Notes: generated by a model from the letters alone, not told the origin. 64,000 nt of DNA from Chelonoidis abingdonii (GCF_003597395.2 NC_133769.1:48631106-48695105); one strand, 5' to 3'; counted from the first letter of the stretch, positions 1 through 11,932 are shown. Made by a program: numbers and translations.

Positions 1-39
1 GAAACTGCGAGTAAAAAAATGTATCTATATTTTTCACAG

Positions 40-286
40 AGCTAATGAAAAGATAGCAGAGGCCAATGCTAAACTCCTTCAGGAGCGCCACAGGAGCAAA
101 TCTTTAATTGCTAATAGCATTGTAAATGGAAGTCTTTCTGCAAGTCCAGTCCTGGATACAACTCAGCTTGGCAATCTTGGCAATAATTTAACACTACATA
201 GAAGTCTTGGTCTTGGAGGAAGTTTCATAAACTCAACTGGAAATGCATTATCTTCAAAAAACAGAGTGGAAGCTTATCTGGCTAAG
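40..286 (+). CDS. ANKRD26-like: ANKRD26-family protein, internal coding exon near the C-terminus
   Basis: The exon is bounded by a pyrimidine-rich acceptor (AG at 38-39) and a GTGAGC donor at 287. It carries one base of a split codon and then 82 open codons. The start is a charged, helical coiled-coil segment (ANEKIAEANAKLLQERHRSK). A low-charge Ser/Asn/Gly/Leu-rich linker follows (GNLGNNLTLHRSLGLGG), and the exon ends at EAYLAK. The pattern of GNL..NL.L.R followed by YL.K and then MQQELEKSIT in the next exon is what I know from the C-terminus of ANKRD26 and relatives (ANKRD36, CCDC144, the DUF3496 region). ANKRD26 itself is a centriolar distal-appendage protein. ANKRD7, a truncated member of the family, lies next to LSM8 in human, which fits the neighbour here. 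The upstream ankyrin and coiled-coil exons are outside the window, so the exact paralogue is uncertain. Confidence 0.75.
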
Positions 287-1154
287 GTGAGCAATTATAG
301 ATATCATTCTAAATTATTTTTATATAATTTAGGTTAAAACCATAATCTGGCTTAGTTTTATTAATGAGCATTTATTTTAAATGCAAAATATATACCCCAG
401 TGCTTGTAATCTAATAGTGTAAAAACCACAATCATTAATCATGAAAATAAATATGTAATTTTAGAGGGAAAAGAGAGACTATAGTACTTGCATATGGTGG
501 GCCATATGAGCCTGTTTGCAAATAAGCATGCACACAAGACAGAATATCTGGCAATTACCATCTAACAAGAAGAAGAAAATAATCTTAAGAATATTTGTCC
601 TAGGTTGCAGGAAACTCCTAACATGGGTGCATATTATGTATTTACATAGAAAGATCATTTGTATTATGAAAGGGTGCAGATAAAAAGCTCATGATATTGT
701 CAAACTTGTTAGCTTTAATTAAAAAGAGATGTACAAAAATTTTGAAGAACAAGTATTAGTTAACGGTATTTTTGCCTTCCTCTGTTACCTTCCTAATGTT
801 TATGCCATATACATGCTTCATAGGGATCCACTCTTTGGCAACTGACTTGGCACATGAATATTGGGACCCGTTAAAAAAGAATGCTGTACAATGGGGTTGT
901 CTGTGTTTAGTATACATCTCATGGTCAGGAATTTATGCCATGCACAGTAAATATTTACTTTTTAATAACTCCTTATCTTAGTCTCTTTGGGCTGTCTCAG
1001 GCTGAAGAGTAGTATAATATGGCAAGATAAATGATACGATATATGTACTGTATTATTGCCTGATTTCCTCTTCCACTGAAATATGAATAGTAAATAATAA
1101 TTAAAAGGTAAACGCAAATTCTACTTTGAGTGTGCATGCAATCCATACATGCAA

Positions 1155-1500
1155 GATTGGATTGTTCTTCAATAGTAGTGTCTATTGGGGCCATGCCTGC
1201 AGCCTGGGAGCCCTTGCAACCACCATAGCTGAGGATAAAAGTGGCAGGGCAACCTCAACCATCTCTCAATTCCTTCTTACTGCTTGTGGCTACAAAATTG
1301 AACCACATGGTGTCCACTTCTCTTCATCTACAGAGAGTATTTGGAGCTATTGTTGTCTAGATATTTAGTTGGTAGCTTACATAAGCTTAGTTAACGCTAT
1401 TGGGGAAAAAAACATTTTTACTTAATATCAGATTTCTTGCAAACACCCCCAGCCTCCCCAGCCTCTCTGTGTAAGAGCTAGACACTTCTCCCCTCACCCC
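1155..1500 (+). repeat. Left terminal repeat of DIRS copy 1
   Basis: A GTTCTTCAATAGTAGTGTC tip, a GATAAAAGTGGCAGGGCAAC block and a CTCAATTCCTTCTTACTGC block appear in the same order as GTATAAGGGGCACTGCC and CTCAGTTCCTTCTTG in the copy 2 terminus. The inverse copy is at about 8.89-9.19 kb. The outer boundary is approximate. Confidence 0.55.
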
Positions 1501-1517
1501 ACATACACAGGCTCACA

Positions 1518-2985
1518 ATGTCTGAAGACAAGTCTCCGGGATTCAAGATTTGCTCGTCCTGTGAGACAGCAGTGTCCATCATTGATGGACATTCAGGATG
1601 CCTTTTAGGTTTAAGAGAAGGAGACGTAGCTGAGTGATACTTGGTACACAAATATCTCTGAGTACCCTGAAGCTGCATCACCTGGAGACGTCTAGGCATG
1701 CATCTTCAGATCCTGGCAAGTGACCTGAGAGACCTACTTCATCCAGTCAGTCACACACACTCCAGCAAGTTATGATGTCATCCAAAGCTCACAGAACACT
1801 CAGGATACCCATTCCTCTGGCATTGATCTAGGAGAGTGACCATAAGGAGCTCTGCTCCTTGCACCAAGGAACGTACAAATCTTCTTACCCAGTCAGAAGA
1901 CTCAAGTCCTCATCTGAGGCTCTGCCACTCTATTCCCTTCAGGCAGACCCTCACCCAAGTATATCAAAGCCAGTCACTTCACACAGTAAGCACTTTGTCG
2001 CTTCTGATACCACTCAGGCGGCAGACACCTCTCTGGCACTGGATAGGTCCATACCAATGGCAGCAGCACCAAGAAAACTGGTGATGCATACATCAGTACC
2101 ATAAAGGTGGCGCCAGCAGCTTCTACAACATTGACAAATGCATTGGTACCAACATAGGCCTCTTTGAAATTGATGCATTTCTCAGAACTGGCTGAGTTAG
2201 CTGTGGGACCAATTTTAGAATCTCTGATATTGGACAGGCCAAGAGAGGTGATAAACCAAACAGGGTCCTCTGGTGATCTCTCAGTACCATCCACAGATCA
2301 GGCCAGTGTGCTCCATGGATGAAAGAGGCTGAAAAGTTGAGTTCCTCTAAGGAATACAGTAGACCTTCCTCATCTGAATGTGACCCATACCTCCTTTAGA
2401 TAACCCAGTGGAACACGGATATACAGTCGAGGAAGGAACCCCCTGAGAGGCCCCCACAAGTATTCTGAATTGATAAAGGAACTTCTAAGCTGGTACTCTC
2501 CCATCCCATGTGTCCTCCTCCCACTCAACACTACTACCAACACTGGCTTTATTGGTCTCCATGCAGTATCAACCCTTATGTCAGGAAACCAGCTTCCTCA
2601 GTGGTCCTCAGACCAAGACCACCCTTGCCTGCACAGCAGATTGAGCCAGTCCTAGTACCCACTCTCAGTACCAACATCATCAGTTGTTGAAAGGAGAGCA
2701 AGATCTCAGTGGAGATGGTCTCTTCTCTGACCGCTCACAACCTCTAGCTATGTCCTCCTCACCAGCTGATGAAACAACCAACCCTCCTCCTACATCCTCT
2801 TCAGAGTGGTTAAAAGTTTTTCAGGAACTGTTGAGATTAGCAGAAACATTACATATCCTATTAGAGATAATCCAAGAAAAGCAACATAAGCTATTAGCCC
2901 TTTTCCACCCATCATCTTTAGGAAAAATGACTTTACCTATTAATTTAGGGCTTTTGGGACTAACAGAGTTTATCTAGGACACTCC
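1518..2985 (+). pseudogene. DIRS copy 1 gag-like remnant
   Basis: The ATG at 1518 opens a frame reading MSEDKSPGFKICSSCETAV with a Cys-x2-Cys knuckle and a later GHSGC, which is the characteristic start of chelonian DIRS gag. The frame breaks at the first stop, around codon 40. It then continues as a Ser/Pro/Thr-rich, shifted sequence through the SSPADETTNPPPTSSSEWLKV segment near 2.75-2.83 kb. The product would have been a nucleic-acid-binding structural protein. It is not functional now. Confidence 0.6.
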
Positions 2986-3819
2986 TGCATACATTCCCCC
3001 CACAACTTCCAAGTGCACGAACAGGAGATACCAGGTGCCAGCTAATGGGCACAAATACTTTTTAGAATCCCACCCTCAGTGCTGTGATTTTCCAGGCTGT
3101 TCATGAGAAATCTAAACAGTCCAAATCCATTCCCAGAAAGAGACAAAGAAATTAGATCTTTTCAGGCAAAAAAATATACTTCTCAGTGAATCATCAGCTA
3201 GGAGTTGCCAGTTATCAAGCACTTCTTTCTAAGTATGATGCCCTGTTACAGGACAGGCTCTCCACCTTAACATACAAGCTTCCCCGTGAATACCAGGAAG
3301 GTTAAGGTCAACCATGACAGATGGACAGCTCACTGCTAGAACATTGCTCTAAGCAGTGCTTGATGCATCGGATATGGCAGCTAGAACCACAACTGTGGCT
3401 GTGTCAATGAGAAGGTCATCCTGGCTATAGACACCTGGTATCCCTCATGAAGTCTAAGTGACCATACAAGATCTACCCTTCCCAGGTAATTAACTGTTGA
3501 ACAGTTACACTGATGGGGCATTGCACTTTCTTAAAGATATAAAGGACAACCCTCCAGTCACTGGGGCTTATGTGTTCCAGCTCCCAGAGGTAAACAACAA
3601 TGTTGTCAGTGATCCTTGTATAAATACAACAGTAATGCTAGTCTCAACAGTGCACTTCATAGCCATCAAGGAAGAGGCAATGTGTTCACCAATGACATTC
3701 CTTGAGCTCTTCTTTGGCACCCTGCAACAGGGACGGTTGGTCACAAAACATCTCTGAAAGCAGTGTCAAGAGCCCAGCTGGACCACCTGTGTGTCGACTC
3801 CATTCTATTCATGTTGGCA

Positions 3820-5275
3820 ACCACCTGTTTTATTTCAGAGAAGGTTGGTCTGGGATTACTTCAAACCAGTCGGTCCTCAAGATAGTGAACAAGGTGTATC
3901 CCATCCAGTTTCAAGCTGTTACAATCTCCTCCCCACCCTTCCCATCCCTCCTCAGAGATCTCTCTCACAAGACGCTTCTAAGACAAGAAATTTAACACTG
4001 GGAATAGTGGAGGAAGTTCCTTAAGGATTCAGAGGACAAGGGCTCTACTCCCACTACTTCTTGATCCCAAAGAAGAAGGGGGCATGGAGACCACACTTGG
4101 ATCTTCAACATCTCAGTCCTTTTGTTCAGTGTTTCAAATTCAGGATGGTCACCGTAGCCTGTGTTATCCCCTCTTTGGATCCCATGGACTAGTTCACAGC
4201 TACTTTCACATTGTGCTGGGAGTATCACAAAAAATACCTTAATCACCCTTTGGCTTCATCTGACTTCCATATTAATCAGTCCTCTCAACAAGTCACCTAC
4301 ACCATTTAAAAAACTTTAGCTCCCTTCAGCCCTCTGGTACTCAATGGTGAACAAAAACAAATCCACACTAACTCCAGTACAATGCATTGAATTCATGGGG
4401 GCAATGTTTAGATTCCAGGTTAGCAAAGACATGCCAACCTAAACAGAGATCAGACATCATATAGCAGTTCCAGGTGCAGTTCATAACACAAGTGAGAACT
4501 CGTCTAAAGATTTTGCCACGCTTCACTTTTGTCCACTTAAAGTGTGGTTGAAATCAATGTATCTGTTCAATGCAGCATGGACAAGAAGGGGGACCCCCAC
4601 AGAAGTCCTGTGATCATTCGATTGGTGGGCACAACCAAAATAAGTATGTTGGAAAGTTCCATTTTCCACATCCCTTCCATCAAAGGTTAGTCATGGACAC
4701 CTCCACATAAGGGTGGGGAGCACACCTAAATCAACTGCAGATTCAACAGAAATGGTCAACTCCTGAATCCTCCCTCCACGTTGCTATGCTAGAACTCAGA
4801 GCAAATTGTTTGGCATACAGGGCCCTTTCGGCCTCTCTTTCAGGGTCTTTCAAGTGCTTACCAACAATACCATTGCAAAGTGTTACATCAACAGGCAAGA
4901 AGAAGCCAGGTCATCCCCTCTGTGCCAGGAATTCATACTTATATGGATTTGGAGCATTCAGCATCATGTCATCCAAGTAACTGTTCATCTTCTGGGGCAT
5001 CAGAACATGCTGGTAATCTGCCTCAGCAGAGAACTCTTGGAGATTTGTGAGTGGTCCCTCAAGTGTTTGACTCCCTAGGCTATCTTGCACAGATGAGGGT
5101 CTCTGACGGTAGACCTATTTGCTATATGCCACAACAACAAATGTCCAAGATTTTGTTCCAGCGAAGGCAGGAGTCTGGGATCCTCACAGATACCTTCCTC
5201 ATTCTTTGGACACCAGAGGTGATGTATGCTTTTCCACCGATACACATGATCCCCAGCATGCTAGGAAGCTGAGAT
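3820..5275 (+). pseudogene. DIRS copy 1 reverse transcriptase / RNase H remnant
   Basis: RT-like blocks are scattered over frames at about 3.83-4.25 kb (DPKEEGG followed by a block resembling the motif where DIRS RTs have KKDGG; then FQIQDGHRSLCYPLFGSHG). RNase H follows at 4.78-5.06 kb, with LELRANCLAYRAL and TNNTIAKCYINRQEEARSSP. At 5.13-5.26 kb the post-RNase H segment QQQMSKILFQRRQESGILTD and LWTPEVMYAFPPIHMIP parallels GNLLYAFPPIPLI in copy 2. Stops and indels rule out function. Confidence 0.65.
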
Positions 5276-5334
5276 AAAACTATTACTATGATAACCTAAC
5301 TTAATCCAGGCAGTTGTTTTAGTTGGACCTATCA

Positions 5335-6205
5335 TGGTATAATTCCCCACTCTGAACCTCAGCGTCCAAAAGATGGGGTACCAGCATGAATTCCTCTAAG
5401 CTCAATTATCAGTTTAGTACTTGTAGCGCTGCCACCAACCAGGAATTCCAGTGCCTGGTACACTCTGCTCCCCCCAAAACCTTGCCCGGGGACCCCCAAG
5501 ACACAGACTCTCTGGATCTTAACACAAGGAATGTAAACCCTTTCCCCCACCGTTGCCTCTCCCAGGCTTCCCCTCCCTGGGTTACCCTGGAAGATTACTG
5601 TGATTCAAACTCCTTGAATCACAAAACAGAAAAGAAAATTCACCTTCCCTCCTCCTCCTCTCCACCAAGTCCCTGGTAAATCCAGACCCAGTCCTCTAGG
5701 GTCTCACCAGAGTAATAAAAAACAATCAGGTTCTAAACAAGAAAAGCTTTTATTAAAGAAGGAAAAACAGTAAAAATTATCTTTGTAGGATTTAAGGTGG
5801 ATATGTTACAGGTTTCAGGCTATAGGACACTGGGAATACCCTCCCAGCCCTAAGTATTCAAGTACAAATTAAAATCCTTTCAGCAAAATACAAATTTGAA
5901 CTCTCCAGCCAAATCACATTGTGCAAAAGAAGAAAACAAACAAAGCCTAACCACTTATCTACCTAGGTAATCACTATTCGACAACTTATAAGAGCCTGTA
6001 TTGGAGAGATTGGACAGAAACCCTGCGTTGCAGTCTGTCACTCCTCAGTAACCCAGAAGGAGAACAAACCCGCGCGCCACTCCGAGCCACACCAGACTTC
6101 CCCTCTCAACGCGCGGGATAATGTTCCCTCGCCTAACGCATGTCCTCCTGAGTCCAGTGCACAGCACGTCAGGTCCTGCGTGGGGGTGTTATTACGCCAT
6201 TTACA
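5335..6205 (-). mobile_element. Solo LTR-like insertion in DIRS copy 1
   Basis: On the minus strand this reads as an LTR: TG start near 6205, a GC-rich U3, an AATAAA signal (TTTATT at 5749-5754 on plus), then a long stretch with a GGTGGCAGCGC motif near 5430 and a CA-type end near 5335. A homologous unit in the same orientation sits at 12065-12916 and stops at the same internal motif. The two DIRS halves resume on either side. A clear target duplication was not found, so the edges are approximate. No coding sequence is present. Confidence 0.6.
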
Positions 6206-6256
6206 GTCAAAAGAGATATAAAATACTTCTGTTCTATTAACTCCTCCTATCTGTTT

Positions 6257-6770
6257 ATGACAGGACCTGATGGAATTGTCTGTTCAGAAGCCAATCACGT
6301 AACTGGTTTTACCCAACCTATTGTCTCAGAACAATACCTGGGTCCTCCATCCAGACCTATAGTCCCTTCACCTGGCAGTTCTGGAGTCTGGTTGACTGAC
6401 ACCTACAGAGAGGAGCTGTTTTTGCAGAAATCCTACTCATCTTGCTTCAGAAACATAAAGCCTTCAGCAAGGAAAATTTATTAGTCTAAACGAAAACAAT
6501 TGTTTGGGCTGAACTGCTCACCTCTATAGACAACAGTTCCAATAATAGATTATTTGGTCTTGTTAAAGCAGTCAGGACTATCCCTGCGCTTAATTGGAGT
6601 CCAGTTGGCTGCAGTCTCAGCAAATTGTCCCCCAATACATGATACATGATATTTTGTCACTCCACTGTGGAAAAATTTCTGAAAGGACTGATCCAAGCTT
6701 TTCCACCAGTCCCTGTCCCTTGCAATCTGATTGCAGTGTCTGATTTTAATGGATTTCTCCTTCAAGCCTA
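6257..6770 (+). pseudogene. DIRS copy 1 tyrosine recombinase remnant, N-terminal part
   Basis: The frame from 6257 ends in ELFLQKSYSSCFRNIKPSARKIY, matching the recombinase start LGSRKPSARLTYLAKW in copy 2 (15.6 kb). It then breaks at a stop (6482). The following bases keep DIRS-like sequence in shifted frames until the LTR at 6848. Confidence 0.55.
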
Positions 6771-6847
6771 TGATTACTTGCTCCTTCCATCACATCTCAG
6801 TGAAGATGTGGTCTTCCCGGTGGCCATGCCCCTTCCAGAAGGATATG

Positions 6848-7496
6848 GGTGCCATGGAGTCCCTGGGCGATGCTCTGGAACTGCTTCCCACAAAGCTGGT
6901 CAGGACTTTGGGGAGCCTCCTTTCCCTTGGAGCAGACAGTTTTCAGGGCAAGAAGCTCACATGGCTTCACCTTCCTGGGTCTGACCTTGGAGCATTCAGC
7001 ATATGCCCCTCCGTGCGCTTCCCACAGCAAGTCTGCCCAGGTGGGGTCCTGGGGGAAGCCAAAGCGTCCTGCATGCACCTCCACTTCACAGTCAGACGTG
7101 ACTCTTAGCCAGCCAGTAAAACAGAAGTTTATTAGATTACAGGAACACGGTCTAAAACTGAGCTTGTAGGTACAGAAAACGGGACCCCTTAGCCGGGTCC
7201 ATTCTGGAGCAGACAACCCTGTCTGCCCTCACTTCCCGTCCCCAGCCAACTCCAAACTGAAACCCCCTCCAGTCCCTCCTTTCTGGCCTTTGTCTCTTTC
7301 CCGGGCCAGGAGGTCACCTGATCTTTGTTAACCTTTAGTGATCTCCTTGCAGGGGGGAAGGGCCCTGGCCATTTGTTGCCAGGAGACAGAGTGTCAGCCA
7401 TTTATGCACTCTGGAGACTTAAGAAATGCATAAGGGAAACTGAGGCACCCACACAGTATTCAGAGGAAACATTAAGAACAGTCTCACTTCGTCACA
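6848..7496 (-). mobile_element. Solo LTR (retrovirus-like) inserted in DIRS copy 1
   Basis: Read on the minus strand it begins TGTGACGAAGTGAGACTG and includes a polyadenylation signal AATAAA (in the AATAAACTTCTG context, about 7118-7123 on plus). It ends in CA at 6848. A candidate 5-bp target duplication, ATGGG, flanks it (6843-6847 and 7497-7501). DIRS recombinase sequence continues on both sides. There is no coding capacity, and ORFs crossing it are chance frames. The left edge depends on that short duplication and is less sure than the right edge. Confidence 0.65.
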
Positions 7497-8110
7497 ATGG
7501 GTGATTCAGGCGTTTATAGCAGGCCCTCTTTATACCATCATTCACAAGGACAAAGTCACTCTTAGGCCTCATCTGAAGTTCCTGCCTAAGGTAATCTTAG
7601 ACTTCCACATTAATGAGTCTCTTTATCTGCCAGTCTTTTTCCCCAAACCTCATTCTTCACCTGCTGAAGCAAACTTTTACACACTGGATGTAGTTAGAGC
7701 AGTCTTTTTTATCTGGACAGGACTAGATTGATTGATTGATTAGAGCTTCACTGAGACTGTTTGGTGCTTTTGTAGAACAGATGAGGGGACAACAAATATC
7801 CTTGCAGAGATTGTCTGTCTAAATGGATTTTGAATATATATACTTTTTTATTAGTAGTAGTATTATTAAAGAATGCGATTACCCCAGACACATCTGGTCT
7901 CATGTGATTTGAGTCCACCGGGACTATACTGCCTCTTTTAATGGTCTCATTGACTGAGATATGTAGTGGAGCTATATGGAGTTCAGTCCATACTTTTACC
8001 ACTCAGGCCTCTAGATCAGATGCAAGCTTTGGTCAGGTGATTGTTCAATCAATACTTAAATAGGATTCCTTTACATACATCTGGGCACAGAATACTGCTT
8101 GCTTATCACT
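7497..8110 (+). pseudogene. DIRS copy 1 tyrosine recombinase remnant, middle part
   Basis: The frame 7501-7731 contains HKDKVTLRPHLKFLPKVILD followed by Phe/Pro-rich sequence, equivalent to DKAQLRPHQAFLTQVVS in copy 2 (16.04 kb). The sequence then decays. The catalytic Arg/His C-terminal motifs are not recognisable here. Confidence 0.5.
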
Positions 8111-8848
8111 AGGACTGTCAAGCGATTAAAAAAACTAATCACGATTAATCGTGTGATTAATTGCACTGTTAATAATAGAATACCATTTATTTAAATAATT
8201 TTCAATGCTTTCTACATTTTCAAATATATTGATTTCAGTTACAACACAGAGCACAAAGTGTATAGCGCTCACTTTATATTTATTTTTGATTATGAATATT
8301 TGCACTGTAAAAATCAAAAGAAGTGGTATTTTTCAATCACCTAATACAAGTCTGTAGTGTAATCTCTTTATCATGAAAGTTGAACTTACACATATAGAAT
8401 TATGTACCAAAAAAACCTGCATTCAAAAATAAAACAATATAAAACTTCAGAGGCTACAAGTCAACTCAAGCTCTAAAGTTTTACATTGTTTTGTTTTTGA
8501 GTGCAGTTATGAAGCAAAAAATCTACATTTGTAAGTTGTCCTGATGATAGAGATTGCACTACAGTACTTGTATGAGCTGAACTGAAAAATACTATTTCTT
8601 TTATTTATCATTTTTACAGTGCAAATATTTGTCCTCAAAAATGATAATATAAAATGAGCACTATACAGTTTGTATTCTGTGTTAGCAATTGAAAACAATA
8701 TATTTGAAAATGTAGAAAAACATCCACAAATATTTAATAAATTTCAAGTGACATTCTATAGTGTAACACTGTGATAAAAACTGTGATTAATCGCGATTAA
8801 TGTTTTTGAGTTAATCGCATGAGTTAACTGCAATTAATCAACAACCCT
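8111..8848. mobile_element. 738-bp fold-back (palindromic) DNA element
   Basis: The ends are imperfect inverted repeats (AGGACTGTCAAGCGATTAA and its counterpart closing in CAACAACCCT). The two halves are long diverged inverted arms: the ACAACACAGAGCACAAAGTG segment at about 8240 reappears inverted near 8660, and the ATGAAAGTTGAACTTACAC segment at about 8373 reappears inverted near 8530. The centre is near 8465. There is no coding sequence. It interrupts DIRS copy 1 between the recombinase and the right terminal repeat. Superfamily is uncertain; it is hAT-like by end sequence. Confidence 0.7.
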
Positions 8849-8889
8849 ACTTAGCACCAACAGTGAAAACATTGTGGACAGTCACTTAA

Positions 8890-9190
8890 AAAAGAAAGGT
8901 TATTTAACTTTACAGTCAGTAAGTGAGGTTCTTCAAGATGTATTGTCCACACAGATTCCAGAACCTGCCCTCTGTCCTTGCTAATTCGAAGTCCTGTCAC
9001 ATGAGATTCTTTATCAGAGACAAAACTGAGGCCGTCCCATCCCTTATATCCTTGGCTACAGTCGTTTTGAGAGCTCCCAGGACTCAGGCACAGCCCCAAT
9101 GGATATTGATACTTAAAAATCATCTGATATTGTGCACATGGGGCACATGCATGTTCAGGGTGGAATTTGTGCAAACAACACATCACAAAA
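8890..9190 (-). repeat. Right (inverted) terminal repeat of DIRS copy 1
   Basis: GTTCTTCAAGATGTATTGTCC is followed by a CAGAACCTGCC block, the same order as TTCTTCGAGATGTGTTCC and CACATCCTGCC at the right end of copy 2. The reverse complement corresponds to 1155-1500. Confidence 0.5.
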
Positions 9191-9504
9191 AACCACAGTT
9201 ACATAAGGTAAGTAACTACTCTTTCTTCGTTAAGTGCTTGCTCATGTCCATTCCTTATTAGGTGTGTGCGCTCGTCACGTGCACCAGTGCCAGAAGTTTT
9301 TCCCTCAGCAGTATCCGTAAGGGACTGGCTCTGGCTCCCCATGTGGCACGGTATAAGGGGCACTGCCAGCTGCCCCCACCCTCAGTTCCTTCTTGATGCC
9401 AGTGACAGTGCTGGAATATCTGCTGCTTCAGCTAGCACTGTTTCATGTGAACTTCTTGCAAACTTTGAAAAACTGTAATATAGTTGTACATAGTTAGTAG
9501 TTTC
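9191..9504 (+). repeat. Left terminal repeat of DIRS copy 2
   Basis: Contains GCTCATGTCCATTCC, GTGCCAGAAGTTTTTCCCTC and CACGGTATAAGGGGCACTGCC in order. These recur inverted at 16690-16880. It is cut at 9507 by a Harbinger-like insertion. Confidence 0.75.
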
Positions 9505-9507
9505 TTA

Positions 9508-11478
9508 GGCCTGGTCTACACTACGCATTTAAATAGATTTAAAGAGCGTTAAATCGATTTAACGCTGTACCCGTCCACACTACAACGCCCTTTATATCGA
9601 TATAAAGGGCTCTTTAAATCGGTTTATGTACTCCTCCCCGACGACAGGAGTAGCGCTAAATTCGATATTAACATATCGGATTAGGGTTAGTGTGGACGGA
9701 AATCGACGTTATTGGCCTCTGGGCGGTATCTCACAGTGCACCACTGACCTCTCTGGACAGCAATCTGAACGGATGCAGCGGGCAGGTAAACAGGAAAAGC
9801 CCGCGAACTTTTTGAATTACATTTCCTGTTTGCCCAGCATGGAGCTCGATCAGCACGGTGGCGATGCAGTCTCAAATCCAAAAGAGCTCCGCATGGACCA
9901 TACGGGAATACTGGATTCGATCGCTGTAATGGGGAGACAAATCTGTTCTATCAGGCTCCGTTACAGAACACGAAATGCCAAATCTTGAAAAAAATCTCCA
10001 GGATACACAGTGCTGCATGACAACGTACGGAAGCCAGAGACTCAAATGGACGCTCATGGATGGAGGGGTATGAGGACTCCAGCTATCCACAGTCCACAGC
10101 AGTCTCTGAAAAGTATTGCATTCTTGGCTAAGCCCCAATGTCTGTAGGTTCAAACACAGTGTCTGGCGTGGTTCAGTGAATAGTCTCAGTTTCTTCCCCC
10201 CTCCCCCACACCACGTGAAAGAAAAGAGAAAGAAATCATTTCTTGACTTCTTCTATGTCACCCTATGGGTACTGAATGCTGCTGTAGACGTGATGCTGCA
10301 GCAGTGAAGAGCAGTATCCGCTCCTCTCCCTCTCCCCCTCCCTGGTGGTAGACGGTTGCAGTAGGACTAGAAACCGTCCTCAGGAATATCTAACATGTTG
10401 ACAGGAGGTAACATTCCTGGTTACTCCCAGTAGATAGGACAGAACGGCTAATAACTAGCTTCATCATAGCAACTGGGGGCTTCAGGCCCTCCCTTTCCTG
10501 TGTAAAGAAAGATTTCGTACTGCCTGGACTGTCATAGCAGCAGCATGCTGTGCTCCTCTCCCACACACCGCTAATGTCCTGCTGGACTATCATCGCGCCG
10601 GAGGCTGCTCCCCCTCATTTTATGCACTAATCAGTGTTCTTATTCCTGCATTCTTTATTACTTCATGACACAAATGGCCAGGACACTGCCACGGAGCCCA
10701 GGAAGGTTGGGGGAGAAGGGAAGCAACGGTCAGGGTTGTTGCAGGGCACCCCCTGTGAATACTGACACGGAGCAGCTTGCTCTTGATACACTGGTCCTCT
10801 AAAAACTTGTCCCTTATTCTAGCAGGACTGACTCTATTTTAGAAACCATAAGGGAGGATTGACTCGGGAGTCAATCCCAATTTGCTTTGCGTTGCGCCCC
10901 CGGCCATATTTCAGCCAGGGGCACTTCATGATAGCAGCGGACAGTACAGAGGGGAGAGATAACCGTATTTCATTGCCAGTTTACTCGGCAGTAGACGGTA
11001 CAGAACGACTGGTAACCATCTCTGCTATCATGCAAAAGCAAGTGAATGCTGCTGTGTAGCGCTGGAGATCGCCAACTCTGTCCGCGGCATCAGTACACAT
11101 ACGTGCCAGAAAAAAAAAACGCTGAATGGGCTCCATGGTTGCCGTGCTATGGTCTGCAGGGCACCAGGGAAAAATGGCGCGAAAGGATTGTCAGCTGTGT
11201 TTTCCCGGGAGAAGGAAGACTGACGACATTTACCCAGAACCACCCGCGACAAAATGATTCAAACCAGAATCCAAGGGCGGGGGAGACTGCGGAACTGTGG
11301 GATAAGCTACGGAAGAGCTACCCACAATGCAACGCTTCAGAAATCGACGTTGGCCTCGGACCATGGAACGCACAAGCCGAATACTGTGCTAGTGTGCCGC
11401 ATGAAATCGAATTTATAATATCAGTTTTATAAAACCGATTTTAGCTAATTCAATTATATCCCGTAGTGTAGACGGGCC
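9508..11478. mobile_element. PIF/Harbinger-like DNA element, copy A (about 2.0 kb)
   Basis: The terminal inverted repeats are GGCCTGGTCTACACTACG on the left and the inverted CGTAGTGTAGACGGGCC on the right, flanked by TTA (9505-9507) and TCA (11479-11481). This fits a 3-bp TWA duplication with one change. A perfect palindromic core, CTTTATATCGATATAAAG, lies near the left end. A Myb/SANT-like reading frame fossil around 9.84-10.0 kb (DSIAVMG.. RTRNAK) resembles the MSANTD-type accessory protein of Harbinger elements. No transposase was recognised, so the element is non-autonomous. The homologous copy B is at 20435-22580. Confidence 0.65.
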
Positions 11479-11481
11479 TCA

Positions 11482-11838
11482 GTTACCCTTAGTTACTCTT
11501 AGTAGTACTCGAACTCTTCGTTAGTCCCAAATGGGAGTTCACTGGGGATGGGGCATACCCCTGTCCCCAGGCTTTAAGCCCTGCGATTGCTGCAAAGGGC
11601 CTGTGCCCACCAGCAGCCATAAGTGACAAGTGCCATATCTGCAAGTCCTTTAACCTAGGATGAAGAAGGAGCGCAATATCTGTCTGAAACACTCCTAATG
11701 GAGTCGGCACTTACTCTGACACTGGAACAGCAGTCTGACTCTGCACCACACACCGCGGACTCTGTGCCAGTGCTCTGCTGGCACTGTCTACGAGCCAGCA
11801 CCGATCCCGCTCCATGGCCCAGTTCAAGAAGCCGAAAA
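11482..11838 (+). pseudogene. DIRS copy 2 gag remnant, 5' part
   Basis: Reads in broken frames as PGFKPCDCCKGPVPTSSHK, the Cys-x2-Cys start seen in DIRS gag, and then a Leu-rich decayed segment. It continues beyond the CR1 and LTR insertions at about 12.92 kb. Confidence 0.55.
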
Positions 11839-11839
11839 A

Positions 11840-11932
11840 GACTGGAAGGGAATTGTTAGGGATGGTCCCTTTGAGCAGGGGTTGGATTAGTGACCTCATG
11901 AGGTCCTTTCCAACCCTGCTATTCTATGACGT
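11840..11932 (+). repeat. CR1 LINE 3' tail
   Basis: The block GGTCCTTTCCAACCCTGCTA followed by TTCTATGA is the diagnostic 3' end of CR1. Only about 90 bp are present, a 5'-truncated retrocopy. Confidence 0.7.

Larger units (their letters stand above)
1155..9190 (+). mobile_element. DIRS-type tyrosine-recombinase retrotransposon, copy 1 (degenerate, with nested insertions)
   Basis: Remnants in the DIRS order are visible: a left terminal repeat (about 1155-1500), a gag-like ORF from 1518, RT-like sequence around 3.9-4.5 kb, RNase H near 4.8-5.06 kb, tyrosine-recombinase fragments at 6.26-6.77 and 7.5-8.04 kb, and an inverted terminal repeat at 8.89-9.19 kb. The RNase H part contains TNNTIAKCYINRQ, paralleling DSTASMFYINRQ in copy 2. 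Every frame has many stops and shifts, so the element is dead. Two LTRs and a fold-back element are inserted in it. DIRS elements use a tyrosine recombinase rather than a DDE integrase and leave no target duplication, which explains why none is seen. Confidence 0.75.

Noticed and set aside
6797..7216. 139-codon minus-strand ORF
   Set aside because: It is contained in the solo LTR and overlaps its polyadenylation region; retrovirus-like coding motifs are absent.
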